Shown here in pieces: positions 18,169-26,136 of a DNA stretch of 64,000 nt. Within the stretch, counting starts at the first letter, position 1. Each line of letters begins with the position of its first letter. The notes under the pieces were generated by a model. The model was not told the DNA's origin and made no database searches. It saw nothing but the letters and a program-made list of their open reading frames with translations. A program made the position numbers and the translations under genes. Source of the stretch: Pseudomonas sp. MYb327 (GTDB lineage: Bacteria; Pseudomonadota; Gammaproteobacteria; Pseudomonadales; Pseudomonadaceae); contig NZ_CP159258.1 in the NCBI RefSeq assembly GCF_040438925.1, forward strand, positions 3,982,001 to 4,046,000. The letters are read 5' to 3'.

Positions 18169-19512
18169 ATGAAAAAAATCGACAGAATAATAATTGTAGG
18201 TTTTGGAAGTATCGCCCAAGCTTTACTACCGCTACTTTCAGAACACTATAAATCTGAAATCATCATCTTCGATAAAGAAGCAGACACTCCTCGACAAAAA
18301 ATCGCGAACGAATACTCTGCAACATTAACCAAAAAACTGATAACTCCAAAAAACCTCGACCGCACTTTATCACCCCTTTTAAGCGGCAGCAGTTTTCTCT
18401 TAAATCTTGCGGTATCTGTATCAAGCTTAGCTCTGATAAATCTGGCCCAACGCTCTGACTCGCTCTATTTAGACACATGCATCGAGCCGTGGGAGTACGG
18501 ATGCCAAAACAACAACTTAAAAAGCAATCATTCTCTAAGGCAAAGCCTGAAACAATATGCACGAAGCCCAGCCAGTACAACAACAGCTATTATCGGACAT
18601 GGAGCAAACCCCGGATTTATATCTATATTGTTAAAAAAAGCAATGATGGAAATGGCATCCAGAAACGGAATACACGATCGACCAATAACACAATCTGAAT
18701 GGGCCAAATTAGCAAAACGCCTGGAATTACAGGTGATACAAATATCAGAGCGCGACACTCAGGTCTCTTCCAAAATACGTGCACCTGGGAGCTTTTTCTG
18801 CACATGGTCTGTGGATGGATTGATAACAGAGTGTTTGCAACCGGCAGAATTGGGATGGGGTACTCACGAAAAAAACGTTCCATCGAACGCTAATAACAAC
18901 GGATATTCGCTTGAACTTATCGAGCAAGGCCGAAACGTCATGGTGAAAAGCTGGACTCCTAACTACTTAGAGTTTGATGCGTACTTATTAACGCATAACG
19001 AATCGCTATCAATCGCCGAATACCTGACCCTAGACTGCCCAATAGACCTTAAATATCGACCGACCGTTTACTACGCGTATCACCCTTGCGATCAGGCGAT
19101 AGATTCAATGGATTTACTTTGTAACGGACGCGAAGATCAAATCAAGTCAAAGCAAATTATGAAAGACGATATAGTTTCTGGCATCGATGAGCTAGGCATT
19201 TTTTTAATCAGCAAAAAATACAAATCACTTTGGCTCGGATCCAATCTTTCAATAGGCAAGGCAAGAAAAATGGCAAAGCATAACAGCGCAACGAGCCTAC
19301 AAGTCACATCAAGCATTGTTGCCGGCATGAAATGGGCGGAACACAATTCAAATTCAGGGGTTCTAGAGTCAGAAAGTTTAGATTGGGAGAAAATTTACGA
19401 CTTTGTAGAACCTTACTGGCAACCAATAGTTACCCAAGAAACTGACTGGCGCCCAAGCCGTAGTGACAGCCTACAATTTCACGACTTCAGGGTATATCAC
19501 CAAAACCAATAA
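18169..19512 (+). CDS. hss: Homospermidine synthase
   Basis: A 447-residue NAD-dependent enzyme joining two putrescine-derived aminobutyl groups to sym-homospermidine. It has a Rossmann loop G11-F-G-S-I-A16 and the family blocks LDTCIEPW (101-108), HGANPG (144-149), TWSVDG (212-217), QPAELGWGTHE (224-234), THNESLSIAEY (275-285), YRPTVYYAYHPCD (296-308) and HNSATSLQVT (371-380). These mark homospermidine synthase rather than saccharopine dehydrogenase. The start at 18169 has AAAAGGA 6 bases upstream; the in-frame ATG at 18130 has no such site. First gene of a five-gene AT-rich operon, 19 bp before the next gene. Codon use is AT-rich and unlike the flanks. Confidence 0.87.
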   Translation: MKKIDRIIIVGFGSIAQALLPLLSEHYKSEIIIFDKEADTPRQKIANEYSATLTKKLITPKNLDRTLSPLLSGSSFLLNLAVSVSSLALINLAQRSDSLYLDTCIEPWEYGCQNNNLKSNHSLRQSLKQYARSPASTTTAIIGHGANPGFISILLKKAMMEMASRNGIHDRPITQSEWAKLAKRLELQVIQISERDTQVSSKIRAPGSFFCTWSVDGLITECLQPAELGWGTHEKNVPSNANNNGYSLELIEQGRNVMVKSWTPNYLEFDAYLLTHNESLSIAEYLTLDCPIDLKYRPTVYYAYHPCDQAIDSMDLLCNGREDQIKSKQIMKDDIVSGIDELGIFLISKKYKSLWLGSNLSIGKARKMAKHNSATSLQVTSSIVAGMKWAEHNSNSGVLESESLDWEKIYDFVEPYWQPIVTQETDWRPSRSDSLQFHDFRVYHQNQ

Positions 19513-19531
19513 GTATTGGAATTCAAAACCC

Positions 19532-20266
19532 ATGATTACTACAAAGATAATAAAATGCGAAATTAAACAGCGCTCAACGCCGGATGCTGGAGTAGTACTG
19601 GCGAACTTCCGTTTTCCCGACACCAAACTGAATGATATCGAGCGCGCTGAATGGAAGGAGGTATTCTTCGATTCAATAATTACTGAATACGATGCACGGC
19701 GACTTTACTGGCATCTGCAAATCAAATATCCGTCCTATTTCCCATTACTGGCGAAAGTACTCATCCCTTGGCTCAGGGATGAAATTGATCATGCTTATGG
19801 TTTTGCCCTGATCTATTCATCATTCACGGGCATCCCGTTCGACCAAGTTATTCTGGAAGCTGAAATTAGAAGATCTGACTTTAGCGTAATCAACCCAATA
19901 ACTGATGATGCGTTCAAACTTCTAATTATGCTGGCCTATGACGAAATAATCACCACGCATGTCTATCATCGTAGCATCCCCAAGTACGATAAATTTGAAT
20001 CCATGGAGCTTTCAAACTGGATCCGGAAAACAAAAAAGGATGAAATCAGCCATTTCTTCTCGTTTATTGAAATAGCGAAAGAACTGTTTCCTGAGAGGAT
20101 AAATGAAACCTCTTCAATCCTGGAAGAAATCTTCTCTATAGATTTCGACAAACCAAATTATACTGGAACATTTGTTTTGGACCACAACACATCTGACTTC
20201 CCCATTCTAAAACAAGAAATCAGGGATCTCATAATTCCCACCATTATTAAAAAAATACACGCATAG
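19532..20266 (+). CDS. Ferritin-like diiron protein A (unknown oxidase/oxygenase)
   Basis: A 244-residue soluble helical protein with no signal peptide. Candidate diiron ligands are spaced as in ferritin-like oxidases: E52 (in TEYDARRLYWH), E84-I-D-H87, E138 (AYDE) and E171-I-S-H174. These supply four Glu and two His from four helices. A C-terminal segment GTFVLDHNTSDFP is shared with the next gene. The start at 19532 (MITTKIIK) follows the hss stop by 19 bp; the longer frame from 19463 would overlap hss. The ribosome site is weak (TTGGAATT). The family is not one I can name; oxidation of an amine substrate is inferred from ligands and context. Confidence 0.8.
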   Translation: MITTKIIKCEIKQRSTPDAGVVLANFRFPDTKLNDIERAEWKEVFFDSIITEYDARRLYWHLQIKYPSYFPLLAKVLIPWLRDEIDHAYGFALIYSSFTGIPFDQVILEAEIRRSDFSVINPITDDAFKLLIMLAYDEIITTHVYHRSIPKYDKFESMELSNWIRKTKKDEISHFFSFIEIAKELFPERINETSSILEEIFSIDFDKPNYTGTFVLDHNTSDFPILKQEIRDLIIPTIIKKIHA

Positions 20267-20286
20267 ATCGAGCCTCAGGAGAAAAA

Positions 20287-20994
20287 ATGAGCACTTCATT
20301 TCTAACAAAAAGACACTGGAGCTCAAGAGCACTTTTCAATGAAATATCTGATAGCGGATGGACAAACCCTGGCATTGACCAACAGTACAAAAACTTTTTT
20401 ATGGCCGATTTATTTTCGGAATATGATGCCATTAACCTTTATCATCACCTACATTTTCAGAGAGCAAAATTTTCGCCACAATTCGTACAGTATCTCGATT
20501 TATGGTTTGCAGATGAGAAAAATCATTCCGATGGCTTTTTTGAACTCATCCGACTTATATTCGGCTCCACTGAAGAAGAACTAGTAGACCAATTAAAAAC
20601 AAGAACCGGAAACTTCGATCAACTGGAAGGTGCATTCGCAAGTGAATTTAACCTACTACTGTTATTTGCTTACGACGAATACACCTCAGTTAAAACATAT
20701 AAAAAAGACACATTTTACAAGGATTTCGGACATCACAACTTCGATTTATGGATTAAAAACCTAGTCGCAGATGAAGGTATACATTTTGGCAACGCCATAA
20801 AAATACTTAAAACCAACCATTCTTCGAATTTACACAAAGCAGAAGACGTGCTTAAAAGCATCGCTGAACTCGAAAACATGCCGTACAAAAACACCTTTCT
20901 CTTCGATCACGACGGCCCTCATTTTCTGCTTACCCCAAGTGAGCTAGGAGCTCCTGTAGTAGAAGACATTTTATCAATACTAACCAAAGGTTAA
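20287..20994 (+). CDS. Ferritin-like diiron protein B (paralogue of the preceding gene)
   Basis: A 235-residue protein paralogous to the upstream gene. The same framework appears: E45 (SEYDAINLYHHL), E77-K-N-H80, E131 (FAYDE) and E163-G-I-H166, then NTFLFDHDGPHF near the C-terminus. All candidate diiron ligands are kept, so neither copy looks degenerate. They could be a heterodimer or successive enzymes. A strong ribosome site, AGGAG, lies 7 bases before ATG, 20 bp after the preceding stop. Strongly AT-rich codon use. Precise family unknown to me. Confidence 0.8.
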   Translation: MSTSFLTKRHWSSRALFNEISDSGWTNPGIDQQYKNFFMADLFSEYDAINLYHHLHFQRAKFSPQFVQYLDLWFADEKNHSDGFFELIRLIFGSTEEELVDQLKTRTGNFDQLEGAFASEFNLLLLFAYDEYTSVKTYKKDTFYKDFGHHNFDLWIKNLVADEGIHFGNAIKILKTNHSSNLHKAEDVLKSIAELENMPYKNTFLFDHDGPHFLLTPSELGAPVVEDILSILTKG

Positions 20995-20997
20995 AAA

Positions 20998-21351
20998 ATG
21001 AAAAACTACTACATGGCGACCTCGCTAATACTGATGATTTTTGGCGAGATACTAACAATTTACAGTGAGGTGTATGCCTCAAAGCTTCCTGGCAGACCTC
21101 TGGAAACCCCATTAATGTTTTTAAAACCTATAATTCTTATCAGCATTGCTGGAATCAGTCTAATTTTTGCTTACTGGCTTGGATATCAAGCGACCGGCAA
21201 TATCTGGATAGTTACTGTAGCATCATTGACACTCTTATTAATCCTAGAACCGATTGTGATATATGCAATGTTAAAGGAATTACCAGAAAGAGGTGCTCTG
21301 GTAGGTTTCATCTTAGGAGCAACCGGCTTGATCGCCACTGTCACACTTTGA
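20998..21351 (+). CDS. Small four-helix membrane protein (SMR/DMT-like topology)
   Basis: A 117-residue protein with four predicted membrane helices (about 5-25, 42-62, 70-92, 98-117). The last, ALVGFILGATGLIATVTL, resembles helix 4 of small multidrug-resistance proteins, and a Glu (E17) lies within helix 1. Size and topology fit a small DMT-type exporter acting as a dimer, but diagnostic family motifs are not clear. It starts 3 bp after the diiron B stop, so it is translationally coupled. Export of the pathway product is an inference. Confidence 0.7.
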   Translation: MKNYYMATSLILMIFGEILTIYSEVYASKLPGRPLETPLMFLKPIILISIAGISLIFAYWLGYQATGNIWIVTVASLTLLLILEPIVIYAMLKELPERGALVGFILGATGLIATVTL

Positions 21352-21371
21352 TCAGTCCAAAGGAATAAACC

Positions 21372-21536
21372 ATGTCACGCAAAGAAAAAACAATGAGTTG
21401 CACTATTTGTGGCTATGAATATGATCCCGCTCTAGGCGATCCTGATAATGGGATACTACCGGGGACACCTTGGGAAGATTTGCCCGAAGATTGGCTGTGT
21501 CCTGATTGTCAAATGCCTAAAGAAGATTTCGAGTGA
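21372..21536 (+). CDS. Rubredoxin
   Basis: A 54-residue Fe(Cys)4 electron carrier. The ligands are C10-T-I-C13-G-Y and C43-P-D-C46, with the conserved [25 protein letters not shown] between them. Too short for most ORF lists, but complete, with an AAAGGA ribosome site 8 bases before ATG and 20 bp after the membrane-protein stop. Rubredoxins pass electrons to diiron enzymes such as alkane hydroxylases and rubrerythrins, so it is the likely donor for the two diiron proteins upstream. No rubredoxin reductase lies in the window, so a core-genome enzyme would have to serve. Confidence 0.95.
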   Translation: MSRKEKTMSCTICGYEYDPALGDPDNGILPGTPWEDLPEDWLCPDCQMPKEDFE

Positions 21537-21564
21537 GAGCGCTTATCGTGACGTTCGCTTTCAC
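21533..21564 (+). terminator. Hairpin overlapping the rubredoxin stop
   Basis: GTGAGAGCG (21533-21541) pairs with CGCTTTCAC (21556-21564), allowing one G-U pair, around a 14-base loop. It closes the five-gene operon, but no U-run follows, so intrinsic termination is uncertain. Confidence 0.4.
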
Positions 21565-21722
21565 TGTTAATCAAAAGAACCCAAAATCTCCCTAAAACTT
21601 TTATAAATAGCTGAAAGGATTACTTTCGCAATTTAGAAATCACCTTTCCCATTTTTCACTTCCAGCAAAAAGCAAATGGAGCGACCCTCCGGACAAATGC
21701 TGTGTGAAATCATGCATAGATT

Positions 21723-21755
21723 TGCGAGGGCTTCGTCCCCGGACGCAGCCTCGCA
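21723..21755. terminator. Hairpin between the convergent cassette and wsp operon
   Basis: TGCGAGGGCT and AGCCTCGCA form a stem with one bulged base about 40 bp beyond the wspR stop. GC content returns to the genome norm here, so it may mark the right boundary of the AT-rich block and end wsp transcription. Confidence 0.4.
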
Positions 21756-21796
21756 GGCCTGGAATCTATTGCACCAATATGACGCATTGCCCCAAT

Positions 21797-22798
21797 TTAC
21801 CCGATGCCCACCTGATTACGCCCATTGTTCTTCGCCAGATACAGCCCCTTGTCTGCCGCCGAGATCAGTTCACGGCAGTTGCTGCCGGCCGTCGGGGTGA
21901 TGGTCGACAGGCCGATGCTGATGGTCAGGCTTGAGCCTTCGGTCGGGGAAATGTGCGGGATTTTCAGGGCTTCGATGGTCATGCGCAGTTTTTCTGCCAC
22001 CAGCCGCGCCCCGCCCTGGGAAGTATTGGGCAATACCAAGGCAAATTCTTCGCCACCGTAACGGGCCGGCAGGTCCGAAGGTCGGGCGCAGGCGTCGCGG
22101 ATCGCCGCGGCGACCTGGCGCAGGGCTTCGTCGCCTTCCAGGTGACCGAAGGTGTCGTTGTAGGTCTTGAAGTAATCGACGTCGATCATCAACAGCGACA
22201 ATTGGCTCTGCTCACGCAGCGAGCGGCGCCATTCCAGCTCCATGTATTCATCAAAATGCCGACGGTTCGACAGTCCGGTCAGGCCGTCGGAGTTCATCAG
22301 GCGTTGCAGTACCAGGTTGGTGTCGAGCAATTGCTGCTGGCTGACGCGCAAGGCGCGGTACGCCGCGTCACGTTGCAACAACGTCATGTAGGAGCGCGAG
22401 TGATAGCGAATGCGCGCCACCAGTTCGATATTGTCCGGCAGCTTGACCAGATAATCGTTGGCCCCGGCCGCGAACGCCGCGCTCTTGATCAGCGGGTCTT
22501 CCTTGGTCGACAGGACGATGATCGGAATGTCCCTGGTCGCCGGGTGATTGCGGTACTCGCGCACCAGGCTCAGGCCGTCAAGACCGGGCATGACCAGATC
22601 CTGCAGGATCACCGTCGGCTTGATGCGAACGGCCTGGGCTATGGCCTGGTGCGGGTCGGCGCAGAAATGGAAGTCGATGTTTTCTTCGTTCGACAACCCG
22701 CGTCGCACCGCCTCGCCGATCATCGCCTGATCGTCCACCAACAACACCATGGCGGCGTTTTCGTCAGTCTTGAAGTCGTCGAGCTGTAAATCATTCAT
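21797..22798 (-). CDS. wspR: Diguanylate cyclase response regulator WspR
   Basis: Output of the Wsp system: makes c-di-GMP when phosphorylated by WspE. The 333-residue protein has a receiver domain with acceptor D67 ([12 protein letters not shown]), a helical stalk, and a GGDEF domain with active GGEEF (248-252) in [14 protein letters not shown]. An inhibitory I-site R239-P-S-D242 lies five residues before the Y-GGEEF region. Both activity and product-inhibition motifs are intact. Last gene of the operon, 45 bp after wspF, and convergent with the AT-rich cassette. Confidence 0.96.
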   Translation of the reverse strand: MNDLQLDDFKTDENAAMVLLVDDQAMIGEAVRRGLSNEENIDFHFCADPHQAIAQAVRIKPTVILQDLVMPGLDGLSLVREYRNHPATRDIPIIVLSTKEDPLIKSAAFAAGANDYLVKLPDNIELVARIRYHSRSYMTLLQRDAAYRALRVSQQQLLDTNLVLQRLMNSDGLTGLSNRRHFDEYMELEWRRSLREQSQLSLLMIDVDYFKTYNDTFGHLEGDEALRQVAAAIRDACARPSDLPARYGGEEFALVLPNTSQGGARLVAEKLRMTIEALKIPHISPTEGSSLTISIGLSTITPTAGSNCRELISAADKGLYLAKNNGRNQVGIG

Positions 22799-22843
22799 GT
22801 GCGGTCACCTGATTACTGCTTGAGCCAGGATTGCCAAGGGTGG

Positions 22844-23854
22844 TCATTTGGGAAAAATCTCCAGCAATCGTGACGCTATCTTTTCCAGCGGGCGTACTTC
22901 CACGGCGGCATCGATGGCCGCAGCCGCCTTGGGCATGCCATACACCGCGCTGCTTTGTTGATCCTGTGCGATGGTCAGGTAACCCTGTTGGCGCATGAGT
23001 TTAAGCCCTTGCGCACCATCACGCCCCATGCCCGTGAGCAAAACGCCTACCGCATCGCCGTTCCAGTAATTGGCCACGCTCTCGAAGAACACGTCGATCG
23101 AAGGCCGATAGATCTCGTTGACCGGTTCCGCGGTGTAGGCCAGCGTGCCGTTTTTCAATAACCGAATATGGTGGTTGGTGCCGGCCAGCAACACCGTGCC
23201 GTTTTGCGGTGGTTCGCCCTCCTGGGCCAGCCGAACGTTGAGCCCGCTGGCGCTGCCGAGCCATTCGGCCATGCCGGCGGCGAACACCTGGTCAACGTGC
23301 TGCACCAGAACGATGGCGGCGGAAAAATCCTTTGGCAGGCCTTTGAGCAAGACTTCCAGTGCCGCCGGCCCGCCTGCGGACGAGCCGATGGCGATCAGGC
23401 GCTTGGCCGAGGCCGAACTGCGCAGCGGGCTGGGGGCCGAGCGCTCGCGGTGGCCTTTATCGCCAATCAGCCAGCCGATGTTCATGATCTTGCGCAGCAA
23501 CGGCGCCGCCGCCTCTTGGGCATTGCCGGCACCGAGGGCCGGGGTATCGACGACGTCCAGCGCGCCATGGCCCATGGCTTCGAACACCCGATGCACGTTC
23601 TGTTGACGATCGACGGTAACGATGACGATGGCGCACGGCGTTTCAGCCATGATCCGCCGGGTGGCCTCGACGCCGTCCATCACTGGCATGATCAGGTCCA
23701 TCAGGATCAAGTCCGGTGTCTGTTCGGCGCACTTTTGCACCGCTTCCTCGCCATTGCTGGCAACCCAGACCACCTGATGCGCCGGCTCGAAGGCCAGCGC
23801 CCGGCGCAGTGCCTCCACCGCCAAGGGCATGTCGTTGACGATTGCGATTTTCAT
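22844..23854 (-). CDS. wspF: Protein-glutamate methylesterase WspF (CheB-like)
   Basis: Removes methyl groups from WspA and so damps the pathway; loss of WspF is the classic route to wrinkly colonies with high c-di-GMP. The 336-residue protein has a receiver domain (acceptor D53 in LILMDLIMPVMDG) and a CheB esterase domain with the catalytic Ser in AIGSSAGGPAALE (158/159), H186 in LVQHVDQ and Asp in LTGMGRDGAQG. The start overlaps the wspE stop (ATGA). No truncation, so the wild-type brake appears present. Confidence 0.96.
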   Translation of the reverse strand: MKIAIVNDMPLAVEALRRALAFEPAHQVVWVASNGEEAVQKCAEQTPDLILMDLIMPVMDGVEATRRIMAETPCAIVIVTVDRQQNVHRVFEAMGHGALDVVDTPALGAGNAQEAAAPLLRKIMNIGWLIGDKGHRERSAPSPLRSSASAKRLIAIGSSAGGPAALEVLLKGLPKDFSAAIVLVQHVDQVFAAGMAEWLGSASGLNVRLAQEGEPPQNGTVLLAGTNHHIRLLKNGTLAYTAEPVNEIYRPSIDVFFESVANYWNGDAVGVLLTGMGRDGAQGLKLMRQQGYLTIAQDQQSSAVYGMPKAAAAIDAAVEVRPLEKIASRLLEIFPK

Positions 23855-26136
23855 GCCCGCGCTCCTCCTATGAGCTCAACCACTGCATCGAGCAAGGCGT
23901 CGTCATGAAAACTGGCCTTGGCTAGATAATAGTCGGCTCCGGCATCCAGTCCACGACGACGATCTTCTTCACGATCCTTGTAGGACACCACCATCACCGG
24001 CAGCGATTGCAGACGGTTATCCCGACGCAACAACGACACCAGTTCGATGCCATCCATGCGCGGCATGTCGATGTCGGTAATCAGCAGATCGAAATTTTCA
24101 GAGCGCAGGGCGTTCCAGCCATCCATGCCATCGACCGCCACGGCCACGTCATAGCCGCGATTGAGCAACAACTTGCGCTGCAATTCGCGCACGGTGAGGG
24201 AGTCATCGACCACCAGAATTCGCTTGCGCGCGGCTTCGACAGCCTGGCTACCGTGCCGGGCAATGCGCTCCAGACGCCCGGTATTGAGCAGTTTGTCCAC
24301 CGAACGCAGCATGTCTTCGACGTCGACGATCAACACCACCGACCCGTCGTCGAGCAACGCGCCGGCGGAAATGTCCTGGACCTTGCCCAGGCGCTCATCC
24401 AGCGGCAACACCACCAGCGTCCGCTCGCCGATAAAACGCTCCACCGCCACGCCGTAAACCGCATCGCGCTCGCGGATCACCACGACTTTCAGGGTTTGCT
24501 GGCTGCCTTGACTCGCCGGACGCTGCAACAGTTGACTGGCCGCAACCAGGCCGACATGCCGGCCTTCATGCCAGAAGTGCTGGCGGCCCTCGACTTGAAC
24601 AATGTCTGCCGGCTCCAGATCGCACATGCGTTCGATGTGGGCCAACGGAAAGGCGTAGGCCTCGTCGCCGACTTCCACCACCAGACTGCGCACCACCGAA
24701 AGCGTCAGTGGCACTTCGAGGTGAAAGCGACTGCCCTCGCCCGCCGTCTGCTCCAGCACCACCGCGCCGCGCAATTGGCGAACCATATGCTGCACCGCAT
24801 CCAGGCCGACGCCACGACCGGAGACTTCGGTGACCGTGTCGCGCAAGCTGAAGCCGGGCAGGAACAGAAATGTCAGCAGTTCCTCTTCACTCAACCGGGC
24901 AGCGGTGTCGGCCGGGGATAATTGCCGTTCGACGATGCTACGGCGGACCTTCTCCAGATCGACGCCGTTACCGTCATCACTCAGTTCCAGCACCAGCAAG
25001 CCGGCCTGATGAGAGGCGCGCAGACGTATCAGGCCTTCAGCCGGTTTACCTGCCAACAGCCGTTGCTCCGGGGTTTCGATACCGTGATCGACGGCATTGC
25101 GCAGCAGGTGCGTCAGTGGCGCTTCGAGTTTTTCCAATACGTCGCGATCAACCTGAGTCTTCTCGCCCTCGATTTCCAGCCGTACTTGCTTGCCCAGGCT
25201 GCGACCAAGATCGCGGACCATGCGCACCTGACCGGTCAAAACATCGGCGAACGGCCGCATGCGGCAAGCCAGAGCGGTGTCGTACAACACCTGCGCACGC
25301 TGACTGGCCTGCCAGGCGAATTCATCCAGTTCGGCGTTTTTTTCCACCAGCAATTGTTGGGATTCCGCCAACAGCCGGCGCGCATCCTCAAGGGCTTCCC
25401 GGGCTTCGAGGCTCAGGGCTTGCTCCTTGAGATGGACGTTGAGGTTTTCCAGCGCGCGCAGGCTGTTGTTCTGGATGCGCTTGAGACGTTGCATGGTGGC
25501 CAGGTGCGGTTTGAGGCGCAGGGTTTCCACCAGGGACTTGCTCGACAAATCGAGCAGGCTGTTCAGGCGTTCGGCGGTGACTCGCAGCACGCGTTCGCCG
25601 TTTTCGGTGGTGCGTTTGGCTTGTTTCGGCGAAACCGGCATTGGCTCGGCGACCGGCGCCGGCTCTTCAGTTACGGGTGCGGGAGCTTCGAGTTGCAGCT
25701 GCGCCATCACCGGCGTGGCAGCGCTCATGTTTGTTGTCACAGCGGCCATCGGGTCGAGCAAACGCCCCATCAACGCGACATAGGCTTCGATTTCCGCAGC
25801 CCCCGGAGTGCCGTTCGGCGTCGCGATGCGCATCAGCAAATCGGTGCCTTGCAACAGCGCATCGATGTGTTCCGGGCGCAGGTACAGGCGCCCTTCCTGG
25901 GCGCTGACCAGGCAATCTTCCATGACATGCGCAACGCTGACACCGGCATCGACGCCAACGATTCGCGCCGCTCCTTTGAGCGAGTGCGCCGCGCGCATGC
26001 ACGATTCGAGTTGATCGGCTTGAGTGGGATCACGCTCCAGCGCCAACAGGCCGGCGCTCAGCACCTGGGTCTGGGCCTCGGCTTCCAGGCTGAACAGCTC
26101 CAGCAAAGAGGAGTCGCGCATTTGCTCGGGGGTCAT
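23851..26136 (-). CDS. wspE: Hybrid chemotaxis-type histidine kinase WspE (CheA-like with receiver)
   Basis: Autophosphorylates and passes phosphate to WspR and WspF. The 761-residue protein runs in order: Hpt with H51 (AAHSLKGAARIVG), a Pro/Ala/Glu linker, a dimerisation region, HATPase (LRNAVDHGIETPEQR, SDDGNGVDLEKV, SGRGVGLDAVQHMV), a CheW-like domain (LSVVRSLVVEVGDEAYAFPL), and a C-terminal receiver with LLITDIDMPRMDG. Overlaps both neighbours by ATGA quartets. Complete, with all catalytic boxes present. Confidence 0.96.
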   Translation of the reverse strand: MTPEQMRDSSLLELFSLEAEAQTQVLSAGLLALERDPTQADQLESCMRAAHSLKGAARIVGVDAGVSVAHVMEDCLVSAQEGRLYLRPEHIDALLQGTDLLMRIATPNGTPGAAEIEAYVALMGRLLDPMAAVTTNMSAATPVMAQLQLEAPAPVTEEPAPVAEPMPVSPKQAKRTTENGERVLRVTAERLNSLLDLSSKSLVETLRLKPHLATMQRLKRIQNNSLRALENLNVHLKEQALSLEAREALEDARRLLAESQQLLVEKNAELDEFAWQASQRAQVLYDTALACRMRPFADVLTGQVRMVRDLGRSLGKQVRLEIEGEKTQVDRDVLEKLEAPLTHLLRNAVDHGIETPEQRLLAGKPAEGLIRLRASHQAGLLVLELSDDGNGVDLEKVRRSIVERQLSPADTAARLSEEELLTFLFLPGFSLRDTVTEVSGRGVGLDAVQHMVRQLRGAVVLEQTAGEGSRFHLEVPLTLSVVRSLVVEVGDEAYAFPLAHIERMCDLEPADIVQVEGRQHFWHEGRHVGLVAASQLLQRPASQGSQQTLKVVVIRERDAVYGVAVERFIGERTLVVLPLDERLGKVQDISAGALLDDGSVVLIVDVEDMLRSVDKLLNTGRLERIARHGSQAVEAARKRILVVDDSLTVRELQRKLLLNRGYDVAVAVDGMDGWNALRSENFDLLITDIDMPRMDGIELVSLLRRDNRLQSLPVMVVSYKDREEDRRRGLDAGADYYLAKASFHDDALLDAVVELIGGARA

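Noticed and set aside
18169..19512. Saccharopine dehydrogenase
   Set aside because: Same Rossmann superfamily, but the blocks DTCIEPW, QPAELGWGTHE and YRPTVYYAYHPCD identify homospermidine synthase.
17547..21796. Transposon or prophage as carrier of the AT-rich island
   Set aside because: No integrase, transposase, terminal repeats, attachment repeats or phage genes could be found on either side.
21676..21934. Short plus-strand ORFs between the rubredoxin and wspR genes
   Set aside because: They overlap the wspR 3' end and a hairpin, have no ribosome sites and are of unlikely composition.
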